DNA of 64,000 nucleotides, taken from NCBI RefSeq assembly GCF_020731415.2, contig NZ_CP088273.1, positions 2,237,001-2,301,000 on the forward strand, written 5' to 3'. The first letter of the stretch is position 1, and each line of letters starts with the position of its first letter. The notes under the pieces are model-generated. The model saw only the letters and a list, made by a program, of their open reading frames with translations, did not search any database and was not told where the DNA came from. This DNA is from Phyllobacterium sp. T1293 (lineage in GTDB: Bacteria > Pseudomonadota > Alphaproteobacteria > Rhizobiales > Rhizobiaceae). The translations under genes were made by a program, and so were the position numbers. Below, piece after piece: positions 17,300-25,786 of the stretch.

Positions 17300-17698
17300 T
17301 CATACAAGGTCATCGAGATCGACGCGAAGAACTGCGGCGATTTTCTTCAGAGTTGAGAGACGGCCCTCTTTTTTGCCGTTCTGGATATCAGATAAATAAG
17401 GAGCGCTGATACCAACTTTCTCTGCCAGTTCCTGATTTGAAAGGCCACGATACTCGCGCCAGACGCGAACCTTGTTTTCGCCGCCCAATATGCGCTCAAC
17501 AATTTCCGATGGCACCAGCTCCTCTTCGCCAGCATCAATCCGTGCCTTGACCTTGTCATAAGCAGCAAGATCCCGCGCCATTTCGGCATCGCTGACGAGC
17601 CTGTCGTAAAGGGTGCGTGGGATCACGACCATTTCTTCGTTGGCAGGTGTTTTGACGATTGTGAACGGTGCTGTCTTGCCCATAGCTATCTCATTCAT
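17300..17698 (-). CDS. Antitoxin with C-terminal XRE-type helix-turn-helix
   Basis: The 132-residue protein has a C-terminal Cro/C1-type helix-turn-helix (~75-130: WREYRGLSNQELAEKVGISA and YLSDIQNGKKEGRLSTLKKI). The N-terminal half has VIPRTLYDRLVSDAEMARDL and a charged helix, likely the toxin-neutralising part. The chosen ATG (17698) overlaps the toxin stop by eight bases; an internal ATG at 17683 is the alternative. The toxin-first order with an HTH antitoxin second is that of HigBA-like pairs. The antitoxin probably represses its own promoter through the repeats at 17948-17998. Confidence 0.82.
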   Translation of the reverse strand: MNEIAMGKTAPFTIVKTPANEEMVVIPRTLYDRLVSDAEMARDLAAYDKVKARIDAGEEELVPSEIVERILGGENKVRVWREYRGLSNQELAEKVGISAPYLSDIQNGKKEGRLSTLKKIAAVLRVDLDDLV

Positions 17699-17942
17699 AA
17701 ATGCCGCCGCGCGGGCCAATGTCCAAAATATCCATGACGTTGCCATGGTCGTCGAAAATCACCCGCCAGTCGCCTACACGCAGCCGATAGCCATTCCGCC
17801 CTTGCAGTTTGGTAACGTTCATAGACTGCAACGCCGGATCATCAGCATATTGTTCAATTTTCGAACGAATGCGATTGGCGACATTCACAGGAATGCGCAA
17901 GAGCACCTTCAATGCAGACTTACTATAGGCAATCTTCTTCAT
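17691..17942 (-). CDS. RelE/ParE-superfamily toxin
   Basis: This small basic protein of 83 residues begins MKKIAYSKSALKVLLRIPVN and contains KLQGRNGYRLRVGDWRVIFDD and ILDIGPRGGIYE, the strand pattern of the RelE/ParE fold. R-L-R-V-G-D-W-R is the signature shared by RelE-type mRNA interferases and ParE gyrase inhibitors, so the target cannot be decided from sequence alone. Overlapping ATGs at 17954, 17945 and 17942 are possible starts; I used the last because the conserved fold begins right there. It is co-transcribed with the antitoxin. The pair sits right after the urea operon and shares no function with it. Confidence 0.83.
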   Translation of the reverse strand: MKKIAYSKSALKVLLRIPVNVANRIRSKIEQYADDPALQSMNVTKLQGRNGYRLRVGDWRVIFDDHGNVMDILDIGPRGGIYE

Positions 17943-17947
17943 CATAA

Positions 17948-17998
17948 ATAACAAATGGAGAATTATGATACAATAAAAATTATCAAATAGAGAATTAT
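17948..17998 (-). promoter_or_regulatory. Two 19-bp direct repeats, likely toxin-antitoxin operator
   Basis: ATAACAAATGGAGAATTAT at 17948-17966 and TTATCAAATAGAGAATTAT at 17980-17998 agree at 16 of 19 positions. Their starts are 32 bp apart, close to three helical turns, in a very A/T-rich stretch squeezed between the urtE stop (18004) and the toxin start. This is the expected place for the autoregulated promoter. The binding protein is presumably the HTH antitoxin (inference). Confidence 0.6.
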
Positions 17999-18003
17999 GG
18001 GTA

Positions 18004-18699
18004 TCATACCGTCAGGAATTTGCGCACCTCCGGCTTGTCGAGACTTGCCGCATCACCGGAATGCACGATCTCGCCGCGGTCCATGATGTAGACATGGTCA
18101 GCCAACTCCCGGCAGAAATCGAGATATTGCTCGACAAGAAGGATCGCGAGGCCCGTCTGGTCGCGCAAAAACCGGATGGCGCGGCCAATATCCTTGATGA
18201 TTGAGGGCTGAATGCCTTCGGTTGGTTCGTCCAGAACAAGCAGCCTTGGACGCGTAACCAGCGCTCGGCCGATAGCCAATTGTTGCTGCTGGCCGCCCGA
18301 GAGGTCGCCGCCCCGCCGTCCCAGCATGGCTTTCAGAACGGGAAAAAGTTCATAGACTTCCGGCGGCACATTGCGGTTGCCGCGTGTGGCGGCGGCAAAA
18401 CCCGTCGCCAGATTTTCGCGCACCGTGAGCAACGGAAAGATTTCGCGCCCCTGCGGCACGAATGCTATGCCTGCCCGCGCCCGGTCATAGGCCGGTTTCT
18501 TGCCAAGCGGCGAGCCATCGAAACTGATCGAACCCGATGATAGCGGATGCTGGCCGACAATGGCGCGGAGCATGCTGGTCTTGCCAACACCATTGCGACC
18601 AAGGACGCAGGTAATTGTCTTCGGTTTCACTTCCAGCGATACGCCCCGCAGAGCCTGTGCCGCGCCATAGTGAAGAGAAGCATTTTCAACCGTGAGCAT
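18004..18699 (-). CDS. urtE: Urea ABC transporter ATP-binding protein UrtE
   Basis: This 231-residue ATPase is the LivF-like half of the urea importer. Walker A is GRNGVGKTSM, the signature LSGGQQQQLAIGRAL and Walker B LLVLDEPTEGIQPSI; the phrase GIQPSII is a good discriminator of UrtE from LivF. It is the last gene of urtABCDE, 58 bases after urtD. The length is normal. Confidence 0.93.
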   Translation of the reverse strand: MLTVENASLHYGAAQALRGVSLEVKPKTITCVLGRNGVGKTSMLRAIVGQHPLSSGSISFDGSPLGKKPAYDRARAGIAFVPQGREIFPLLTVRENLATGFAAATRGNRNVPPEVYELFPVLKAMLGRRGGDLSGGQQQQLAIGRALVTRPRLLVLDEPTEGIQPSIIKDIGRAIRFLRDQTGLAILLVEQYLDFCRELADHVYIMDRGEIVHSGDAASLDKPEVRKFLTV

Positions 18700-18757
18700 A
18701 ATCAGTTCCTTCTCAATGTATCAAATGGGTGATGCGTGGTTCGCTCTACAATCCCCC

Positions 18758-19504
18758 TCATCGCCCGAGATAAACCTCAATGACCCGCGGATCATTGCTG
18801 ACGTGGTCGAGCGATCCTTCGGCCAGCACCGAACCCTCATGCAGGCAAGTGACCTTCACATCGAGTTCCCGCACGAAATGCATGTCATGCTCGACAACGA
18901 TAACCGAGCGGGTACGCGCGATATCCCGCAGCAGCTTTGCTGTTTCAGCCGTTTCCGCATCGGTCATCCCCGCAACCGGCTCATCGACCAGCAGCAATTT
19001 CGGGTCCTGTGCCAGAAGCATGCCGATCTCCAGCCATTGTTTTTGGCCATGGGACAGGTTGGCCGCCAGCCAATGGCGCTTTTCAAACAGCCTGATTGTG
19101 TAGAGGATTTCGTGGATACGGTCGGCCTCGCCCTTGGTCTGGCGATGGAACAGCGCCGACAGGGCCGAGCGTGGGCCGGATAGCGCCAGCACCAGATTGT
19201 CTTCCACCGTGTGGCTTTCGAAAACGGTCGGCTTCTGAAACTTACGGCCAATGCCGAGCATGGCTATGTCAGCTTCGTCATGCCCGGTCAGATCGACAGT
19301 GCCATTGAAATAGACATCGCCCGTATCCGGCTTGGTCTTGCCGGTGATGATGTCCATCATCGTCGTCTTGCCCGCACCATTGGGGCCGATAATGGCGCGC
19401 ATTTCGCCCGATTGGAGTACGAGCGAAAGATTGTTGATGGCACGGAAACCATCAAAGGAAACCGAAACACCATCGAGATAAAGCAGTGTGTCCTTGGCCT
19501 TCAT
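18758..19504 (-). CDS. urtD: Urea ABC transporter ATP-binding protein UrtD
   Basis: This 248-residue LivG-like ATPase energises urea uptake together with UrtE. Walker A is GPNGAGKTTMMDIITGKTKPDTG, shown here across ~37-59, with signature LSHGQKQWLEIGMLL and Walker B LLLVDEPVAGM. The LSHGQ variant in place of LSGGQ is characteristic of UrtD. It starts four bases after the urtC stop, so the two are translated as a unit. Confidence 0.94.
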   Translation of the reverse strand: MKAKDTLLYLDGVSVSFDGFRAINNLSLVLQSGEMRAIIGPNGAGKTTMMDIITGKTKPDTGDVYFNGTVDLTGHDEADIAMLGIGRKFQKPTVFESHTVEDNLVLALSGPRSALSALFHRQTKGEADRIHEILYTIRLFEKRHWLAANLSHGQKQWLEIGMLLAQDPKLLLVDEPVAGMTDAETAETAKLLRDIARTRSVIVVEHDMHFVRELDVKVTCLHEGSVLAEGSLDHVSNDPRVIEVYLGR

Positions 19505-19508
19505 GGGG

Positions 19509-20696
19509 CTACTCCGCGGCCTGAGGTTCGGGTGTTGGTACGCGTTTGCTGTTTTGCTTTACGACTGGAGGCAAGATCTCATCGTCCTCCCGCGCGGCGC
19601 GATTGGCTTGTCGCGTTTTCCATGAACCGTAAAGTCCAAGAATGCCCTTGGGCAGGAACAACGTGACGAGGATGAACAGTGCCCCGAGCGCGAACAGCCA
19701 GATTTCCGGGAAAGCCGCCGTAAAATAGGTTTTGCCAAAATTGACCAGCACGGCCCCGATAATGGGACCAACAATCGTACCGCGACCGCCAACCGCCACC
19801 CAGATAACCGCTTCGATGGAATTGGCAGGCTCGAACTCGGATGGATTGATAATGCCCACCTGCGGCACATAGAGCGCACCGGCAATGCCCGCCATCATGG
19901 CCGAGATGGTCCAGACGAAGAGCTTGTAGCGGTCCACGCGATAGCCGAGAAAACGCATACGGCTTTCCGCATCGCGCACCCCAACCAGCACCTTGCCGAG
20001 CTTGGAGCGGATGATGAAGCTGGACACAAAAACAGCGAGTGCCAGAAACAGCGCCGTCGCGGCAAAAAGCGCGGAACGGGTCGTGCCTGCCTGTACATTG
20101 AAGCCGAGAATATCCTTGAAATCGGTCAGGCCATTATTGCCGCCAAAACCCATATCATTGCGGAAGAAGGCGAGGAGCAGCGCGTAGGTCAAAGCCTGGG
20201 TGATGATGGAAAGGTAAACGCCGGTGACGCGCGAGCGGAAAGCCAGCCAGCCAAAGCCAAAGGCCAGCGCACCGGGCACCAGCACCACCATCAGGGCTGC
20301 AAACCAGAAATGATCAAAACCATGCCAGAACCATGGCAGTTCCTTCCAGTTCAGGAACACCATGAAATCGGGCAGGACGGGATCGGCATAGACACCGCGC
20401 GGACCGATCTGACGCATCAAATACATGCCCATGGCGTAACCGCCGAGTGCAAAGAACGCGCCATGACCGAGCGAGAGAATGCCGCAGAACCCCCAGACGA
20501 GATCAAGCGCGACGGCCAGCAGCGCATAGGTCAGATATTTGCCAAGCAGCGAAACCAGATAGGTCGGTACGTGCAGGGGCGACGTGTCAGGCACCAGTAG
20601 ATTGAACAGAGGTACGAGACAGGCAATCGCCAGCAAAATGGCGATAACAATCAGGCTGCGCCGGTCCCCATGTGAGAAAAACCATTGGGTGATCAT
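19509..20696 (-). CDS. urtC: Urea ABC transporter permease UrtC
   Basis: This 395-residue LivM-type inner-membrane permease has about ten hydrophobic segments. Motifs include DLVWGFCGILSLGHGAFFALGGYAMGMYL, read as the conserved permease loop near residues 65-95, and VAVGGRGTIVGPIIGAVLVNFGKTYF. It overlaps urtB by four bases (20693-20696). The C-terminus is extended, polar and likely cytoplasmic. Confidence 0.94.
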   Translation of the reverse strand: MITQWFFSHGDRRSLIVIAILLAIACLVPLFNLLVPDTSPLHVPTYLVSLLGKYLTYALLAVALDLVWGFCGILSLGHGAFFALGGYAMGMYLMRQIGPRGVYADPVLPDFMVFLNWKELPWFWHGFDHFWFAALMVVLVPGALAFGFGWLAFRSRVTGVYLSIITQALTYALLLAFFRNDMGFGGNNGLTDFKDILGFNVQAGTTRSALFAATALFLALAVFVSSFIIRSKLGKVLVGVRDAESRMRFLGYRVDRYKLFVWTISAMMAGIAGALYVPQVGIINPSEFEPANSIEAVIWVAVGGRGTIVGPIIGAVLVNFGKTYFTAAFPEIWLFALGALFILVTLFLPKGILGLYGSWKTRQANRAAREDDEILPPVVKQNSKRVPTPEPQAAE

Positions 20697-22315
20697 GCCT
20701 CGATGGCCCTTCCCTTGAGTGCGAAGAGACCGCGCGGGCGCTTCTGTATGAAAAGAATGATGAGCACCAGCACAAGGATTTTACCGAGGACGGCACCCGC
20801 AAAGGGTTCAAGAAACTTGTTGGCAATGCCGAGCGACATGGCACCAACCAGCGTTCCCCAGAGATTGCCAACGCCGCCGAAGACCACGACCATGAAGCTA
20901 TCGATAATATAGCCTTGGCCCAGATTGGGGCTGACATTGTCGATCTGGCTGAGCGCGACACCCGCAATACCGGCGATGCCGGAGCCGAGGCCGAAGGTCA
21001 GCGAATCGACCCAAGGCGTGCGAATGCCCATGGATGATGCCATGCGCCGGTTTTGCGTGACGGCCCGCATCCGCAGACCGAGCATGGTTTTCTTCAGCAC
21101 CAGTTGCAGCACGGCAAAGACCGACAGGGCAAAAACGATGATCCACAGACGCGACCATGTGAGTGTCAGCATGCCGACATCAAAGGAGCCGGACATCCAC
21201 GAAGGGCTGCTGACCTGCACATTGGAGGCGCCAAACCATGAGCGTGTCGCCTGTTGCAGCACCAGCGAGATGCCCCATGTGGCGAGCAGGGTTTCCAGCG
21301 GTCTGCCATAGAGAAGGCGGATGATGCCACGCTCGATGACAACGCCGATGGCACCGGAGACGAGGAAGGCTGCAGGCAGGGCGATCAGCAGGGAATATTC
21401 GGCAAGGCCGGGCATGGAAGCACGGATGAGTTGCTGCACCACAAATGTCGTGTAAGCACCGATCATCACCATTTCGCCGTGCGCCATGTTGATCACGCCC
21501 ATGACGCCAAAGGTGATGGCAAGACCAATAGCCGCCAGCAGCAGAACCGAACCAAGCGACAGTCCATAGACGATATTCTGAATGCCGTTCCAGAGTTCCA
21601 GTTCGGAATTGATGCTTGAGATTGCGGCACTGGCCGCTTCACCGACGGGTCCCTGAACATTTGCGAGCGGCGTCAACAGACCAAGCGCCTCACGGCCATT
21701 GCCGGATTTAATTTCAGCAATGGCGGCGATTTTCACATCATCTACGGCTGTGGAATTGAGAACCGCTGCCGCCTTGGCGCGCTGCATCAATATTTTGATA
21801 CCAGCATCCTTTTCGTCCGCTATGGCCTGATCGAGCAATGGAATGGTTTCAGGATCGCGGTTTTTAAGAATTGCTTCCGCAGCGGAGCGACGCTCCGTTG
21901 CGTTAGGGCTCATCAATGTCAGACCGCCAATGGCAGCGCCAATATCACGGCGCAGGCGGTTGTTGACCTTGATTTTTTCCGCACCATTGCGCGGCACGGA
22001 ACCCAGCTTGGCACCGGTCAGCGGGTCGGTCGCGGCATAATCCGAACCTTCGCGCATGCCAATAAAGACTGACTTGTCGGTTTTCAAGACATAGAGATCG
22101 CCCGCGCTCAGCGCATTGAGAATGATTGCGGCGCGTGGCGCACCACTTTTGGCGAGTTCCGAAACGGCTTTGCTCGTGTTGTCGAAATTGTCTCCGGCCA
22201 GCGCTTCCACCAGAGGTTTGAGTTTGGTGTCATCAGGGGCTTGCGCACCCACAATGGCGGGTAACAGGCAAAGGCCCAGCATGACGATGATGGACAGGAA
22301 GCGGCTCAATGACAT
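20693..22315 (-). CDS. urtB: Urea ABC transporter permease UrtB
   Basis: The 540-residue protein has a signal-like N-terminus (IVMLGLCLLPAIVGAQAPDD) and then a ~200-residue soluble domain of helical repeats, the extension that separates UrtB from the shorter LivH. The LivH-like permease part follows from ~235 (NIVYGLSLGSVLLLAAIGLA), with INMAHGEMVMIGAYTTFVVQ and GFGVGNLWGTLVGA-type loops. With UrtC it forms the urea channel. A 110-base gap containing a hairpin separates it from urtA upstream. Confidence 0.95.
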   Translation of the reverse strand: MSLSRFLSIIVMLGLCLLPAIVGAQAPDDTKLKPLVEALAGDNFDNTSKAVSELAKSGAPRAAIILNALSAGDLYVLKTDKSVFIGMREGSDYAATDPLTGAKLGSVPRNGAEKIKVNNRLRRDIGAAIGGLTLMSPNATERRSAAEAILKNRDPETIPLLDQAIADEKDAGIKILMQRAKAAAVLNSTAVDDVKIAAIAEIKSGNGREALGLLTPLANVQGPVGEAASAAISSINSELELWNGIQNIVYGLSLGSVLLLAAIGLAITFGVMGVINMAHGEMVMIGAYTTFVVQQLIRASMPGLAEYSLLIALPAAFLVSGAIGVVIERGIIRLLYGRPLETLLATWGISLVLQQATRSWFGASNVQVSSPSWMSGSFDVGMLTLTWSRLWIIVFALSVFAVLQLVLKKTMLGLRMRAVTQNRRMASSMGIRTPWVDSLTFGLGSGIAGIAGVALSQIDNVSPNLGQGYIIDSFMVVVFGGVGNLWGTLVGAMSLGIANKFLEPFAGAVLGKILVLVLIILFIQKRPRGLFALKGRAIEA

Positions 22316-22349
22316 TCAACAATCCCGTGTTTGAAATTCTTTCGGGGCG

Positions 22350-22380
22350 CTCCACCCCCGCAAGATGTGCGGGAGTGGAG
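22350..22380 (-). promoter_or_regulatory. Strong hairpin between urtA and urtB
   Basis: A 13-position stem (CTCCACTCCCGCA pairing with TGCGGGGGTGGAG, one mismatch) and a 5-base loop lie 45 bases after the urtA stop. No long T run follows. Such hairpins after a binding-protein gene often protect its mRNA end or attenuate the downstream genes, raising the binding protein above the permeases. The structure is seen; the role is inferred. Confidence 0.6.
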
Positions 22381-22425
22381 TTGGCTTCGGATTGTCGCCC
22401 CCGACCCGAAGCCGAAGCGCTCGTC

Positions 22426-23724
22426 TTAGTTGGTCACACCACCGCACTTGCCTGAAACAACATTGAAGTTGCCGCAGGACATCGGCTTGCGCCAATCGGA
22501 GATGAGATCTTTGGAGCCGGGCAGATAGTCGGACCATTCGTCGCCAACGACGAGGCCGGGCGTTCTGTAGACGATGTCAAACTGGCCATCGCCCTGCACT
22601 TCGCCGATGAGGACAGGCTTGGTGATGTGATGGTTTGGCATCATCGTTGCCGAACCACCCGAAAGATTGGGGACGGAAACGCCGACGATCGAGTCGATCA
22701 CCGCATCGGACTTGGTTGTACCGGCCGCTTCAACGGCCTTTACCCACATATTGAAGCCGATAAAGGTTGCTTCCATCGGGTCGTTGGTCACGCGCTTGTC
22801 GTTCTTCGTATAGGCATGCCACTGCTTGATGAATTCCGCATTGGCCTCTGAATCAACGGACTGGAAATAATTCCACGCGGCGAGATGGCCGACGAGAGGC
22901 TTGGTATCGAGGCCAGCCAGTTCTTCTTCACCCACCGAGAAGGCGACAACGGGAATGTCTTCTGCCTTGATGCCCTGATTGGCCAGTTCCTTATAGAACG
23001 GCACATTGGCATCGCCGTTGATGGTGGAGACGACGGCGGTCTTTTTACCAGCGGAGCCGAACTTCTTGATGTCGGAGACAATTGTCTGCCAGTCGGAATG
23101 ACCGAACGGCGTGTAATTGACCATGATATCCTCATCCTTCACGCCCTTGGCGTTGAGATAGGCTTTCAGGATCTTGTTGGTGGTCTGGGGATAGACATAA
23201 TCCGTACCGGCGAGAACCCAGCGCTGTACGCCTTCCTGATTGGCAAGATAGTCAACGGCGGGAATGGCCTGCTGGTTTGGCGCGGCACCCGTATAGAAGA
23301 CATTGCGCGAGCTTTCTTCACCCTCATACTGCACAGGGTAGAACAGCAGCGAATTCAATTCTTCAAAGACCGGTAGCACGGATTTGCGCGACGACGAGGT
23401 CCAGCAGCCGAAAACCGCCGCGACCTTATCCTGCTCGATCAGCTGGCGCGCCTTTTCCGCAAACAAAGGCCAGTCCGATGCTGGATCTACAACAACGGCT
23501 TCAAGTTTCTTGCCGAGAACGCCGCCCTTCTTGTTCTGCTCATCAATGAGGAAGAGCATCGTATCCTTGAGCGTGGTTTCGGAGATCGCCATCGTACCGG
23601 ATAGCGAATGCAGAATACCGACCTTGATCGTGTCCTCTGCCGCTTTTGCCGGCGCGAGGGCCAGCGTCGCTCCCATAGCGGCTGCCGCCAAGGTTCCAAT
23701 AAATCTGGCTGTTAGACTGAACAT
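22426..23724 (-). CDS. urtA: Urea ABC transporter substrate-binding protein UrtA
   Basis: This 432-residue periplasmic binding protein of the branched-chain amino acid/amide class has a signal peptide ending near LALAPAKAAEDTIKVG. Family landmarks are KVGILHSLSGTMAISE, AVFGCWTSSSRKSVLPVFE and NLLFYPVQYEGEESS-like text (LLFYPVQYEGEESSRNVFY), which are specific to the urea/short-amide group FmdD/UrtA. It is first in the operon, behind a sigma-54 promoter, which fits induction under nitrogen limitation. No urease genes lie in this window, so the fate of urea depends on genes elsewhere. Confidence 0.96.
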   Translation of the reverse strand: MFSLTARFIGTLAAAAMGATLALAPAKAAEDTIKVGILHSLSGTMAISETTLKDTMLFLIDEQNKKGGVLGKKLEAVVVDPASDWPLFAEKARQLIEQDKVAAVFGCWTSSSRKSVLPVFEELNSLLFYPVQYEGEESSRNVFYTGAAPNQQAIPAVDYLANQEGVQRWVLAGTDYVYPQTTNKILKAYLNAKGVKDEDIMVNYTPFGHSDWQTIVSDIKKFGSAGKKTAVVSTINGDANVPFYKELANQGIKAEDIPVVAFSVGEEELAGLDTKPLVGHLAAWNYFQSVDSEANAEFIKQWHAYTKNDKRVTNDPMEATFIGFNMWVKAVEAAGTTKSDAVIDSIVGVSVPNLSGGSATMMPNHHITKPVLIGEVQGDGQFDIVYRTPGLVVGDEWSDYLPGSKDLISDWRKPMSCGNFNVVSGKCGGVTN

Positions 23725-23768
23725 TCAGGTAAACCCCTTTTTATGGTTGTTTGTGCCAAGGGATACAA

Positions 23769-23785
23769 AGCAATGACCGTGCCAA
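23769..23785 (-). promoter_or_regulatory. Sigma-54 (RpoN) promoter of urtABCDE
   Basis: On the minus strand the sequence TTGGCACGGTCATTGCT matches the consensus YTGGCACGRNNNTTGCW at every defined position, including the -24 GG and -12 GC. The start of transcription would fall about 35 bases before the urtA start codon. RpoN promoters of urea uptake operons are typically driven by NtrC. The upstream stretch has GCAC/GTGC half-sites near 23797-23813, but no clear NtrC dyad. Confidence 0.85.
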
Positions 23786-24037
23786 CCGGTTAGTTTGCAC
23801 TGCACAATTCTGAATTTGCAGGGATTCAGCGGGTGATTGTATCGGTTGACATCCTGAAACGCGGCGTGTTGGCTAAAATCCCACCCAGAATATGCTTATT
23901 ATCTAATCAATAAGTATTATATGCCTAATAATTGATCATTCGCTCTTTTTTGCCGCCGCAATCAAACGGCTTTGATATAGCATTGGTCATTGTTTGATGT
24001 ATGGTGCTGCCACCAATCACATTCTCAAGGAAAGAAA
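23786..24037. other. Intergenic region between urtA and the phosphatase-like gene
   Basis: The 313-base divergent gap holds the RpoN promoter and, further out, an A/T-rich block (about 23890-23945) with AATCAATAAGTAT, one base off an IHF-type site. A bendable stretch here would suit activator looping to the sigma-54 promoter. The promoter of the plus-strand gene at 24038 should also lie here, but I see no clear -35/-10 pair. Confidence 0.4.
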
Positions 24038-24376
24038 ATGGATATCCGTCAAATTGACGAAGGCTTTGCCGTGACCGGGCAGATTTCACCCGATGATGTA
24101 CGCGATATTGCTGCGGCAGGTTATCAGACCCTCATTTGCAATCGCCCCGATGGCGAAGGTCCGGATCAGCCGGATTTTGCCGAGATTGCCAAGGTTGCCG
24201 AAAAAGCGGGCATCCCGATTTATTACGTTCCGGTTATATCAGGACAATTGACGCAGGACGATGTGGACGCCATGGCCGCAGCGCTTGATAAAGCCGAAGG
24301 TCCTGTGCTTGCCTATTGCCGCTCCGGTGCCCGTTCGACCAATATTTACGGCATTGTTCAGCAGCAAAAAGGCTGA
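24038..24376 (+). CDS. TIGR01244/DUF442-type phosphatase-like protein
   Basis: This 112-residue protein begins MDIRQIDEGFAVTGQISPDD with AAGGAAAG upstream, which decides against an earlier in-frame ATG at 23990. The conserved blocks are YQTLICNRPDGEGPDQPDF and the loop YCRSGARSTNIYG. That loop resembles the anion-binding Cys loop of rhodaneses and dual-specificity phosphatases (C-R-S-G-x-R). The family also occurs fused to the Blh metallo-hydrolases that act in sulfide or biofilm stress responses. As a stand-alone domain its activity is not established. Confidence 0.8.
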   Translation: MDIRQIDEGFAVTGQISPDDVRDIAAAGYQTLICNRPDGEGPDQPDFAEIAKVAEKAGIPIYYVPVISGQLTQDDVDAMAAALDKAEGPVLAYCRSGARSTNIYGIVQQQKG

Positions 24377-24470
24377 TCTCCAAAGAGCGGGCTGACCTAT
24401 GCACAGCCCGCTCCCTGCGTGCCGATCCAACCGCCCTTCTCCACAGTGATTTAACAGAGCCAACGTTCCC

Positions 24471-25757
24471 ATGAGCCGTATTGCCGATCTGAACAGTGAC
24501 GACCTCGCCGCCCTGCGCCAGCAGACATTGAATGACTACGAGGCGTTTCGCGCCCGTGGACTGAAGATCGACATGACCCGCGGCAAACCGAGCCCCGAGC
24601 AGTTGGCACTCGCCAATGGCATGCTGACCTTGCCCGGCAATGGCGATCATTTCAGCGAGGCAGGTGAAGACGCCCGCAATTATGGCGGGCTACAGGGTCT
24701 GGCTGAAGTGCGCGCGCTCTTCTCCTCCACGCTCGGCACATCGCCTGATCGCATTGTCGTCGGCGACAATTCCAGTCTGGCGCTGATGCATGACTGCCTC
24801 CTCTGGGCCTTGGTCAAAGGCGTTCCGGGTGGTAGCGAGCCATGGCAGAAGATGGAATCTCCAGCCTTTATCTGCCCGGTACCCGGCTATGACCGGCATT
24901 TCGCCATTTGCGAGGAATATGGCATCCGCATGCTGCCCGTACCGCTCAAGGGCGATGGGCCGGATATGGATATGGTCGAGGCACTTGCAGCCGATCCAAG
25001 TGTGAAAGGCATGTGGTGCGTGCCGAAATATTCGAACCCGTCGGGCGAGACCTATTCCGATGCGGTGATTGAGCGGCTTGCAGCGATGAAAACAGGTGCG
25101 CCGGATTTCCGCCTGTTCTGGGACAATGCCTATGCCGTGCATCATCTGACTGAAGCAGAGCATGAAATCCCCGATATTCTTGATTTGTGCGAAAAGGCCG
25201 GAAATCCTGATCGCGCCTTTGTTTTTGCTTCCACGTCCAAGGTGACGCTTGCCGGTGCGGGCCTCGCATTCTTTGCGTCATCACCGGCCAATGTACGCTG
25301 GTATCTTGCCAGCGCCACCAAACGGACAATCGGCCCTGACAAGCTGAACCAACTGCGCCATGTGCGGTTCCTCAAGAATGAAGACGGCATTCGCAAACAT
25401 ATGGCGGCGCACCGCAGCCTGATTGCCCCGAAGTTCGATACGGTTATCAAGGCACTGGAAAAGCGCCTTGCCGGAAGCGGCGTCGCCGAATGGACAAAGC
25501 CACAGGGCGGCTATTTCATCTGCGTCGATGCTATGGAAGGCACCGCGAAACAGGTAGTTGAATTGGCCAAACAGGCCGGTGTGGTTCTGACACCAGCGGG
25601 GGCAACTTCACCCTATGGCAAGGACCCGCATGACCGCACATTGCGGCTCGCACCGACATTCCCTTCCTTGGCTGAAGTGGAACTGGCCTCGCAAGGCATC
25701 GCGCTGTGCATTCTCTTGGCGGCAGTGGAAAAGCTCTATTCAGCCAGGAATGGCTGA
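24471..25757 (+). CDS. PLP-dependent class I aminotransferase, aspartate-aminotransferase-like (PF12897 type)
   Basis: The 428-residue fold-type I enzyme contains MTRGKPSPEQLAL, NYGGLQGLAEVRALFS and the PLP site FASTSKVTLAGAG with Lys257 as the Schiff-base lysine. KYSNPSGETYSD carries the Asn that contacts the cofactor, and LFWDNAYAVHHL the Asp. The DMTRGKP opening and HDRTLRLAPTFP ending are typical of the AspB-4/PF12897 group, some of which are reported as aspartate aminotransferases. Substrate specificity cannot be set from sequence. It stands 94 bases after the phosphatase-like gene on the same strand. Confidence 0.88.
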   Translation: MSRIADLNSDDLAALRQQTLNDYEAFRARGLKIDMTRGKPSPEQLALANGMLTLPGNGDHFSEAGEDARNYGGLQGLAEVRALFSSTLGTSPDRIVVGDNSSLALMHDCLLWALVKGVPGGSEPWQKMESPAFICPVPGYDRHFAICEEYGIRMLPVPLKGDGPDMDMVEALAADPSVKGMWCVPKYSNPSGETYSDAVIERLAAMKTGAPDFRLFWDNAYAVHHLTEAEHEIPDILDLCEKAGNPDRAFVFASTSKVTLAGAGLAFFASSPANVRWYLASATKRTIGPDKLNQLRHVRFLKNEDGIRKHMAAHRSLIAPKFDTVIKALEKRLAGSGVAEWTKPQGGYFICVDAMEGTAKQVVELAKQAGVVLTPAGATSPYGKDPHDRTLRLAPTFPSLAEVELASQGIALCILLAAVEKLYSARNG

Positions 25758-25786
25758 CCCCTAAGGCAACGCGCCATATTTACGGC

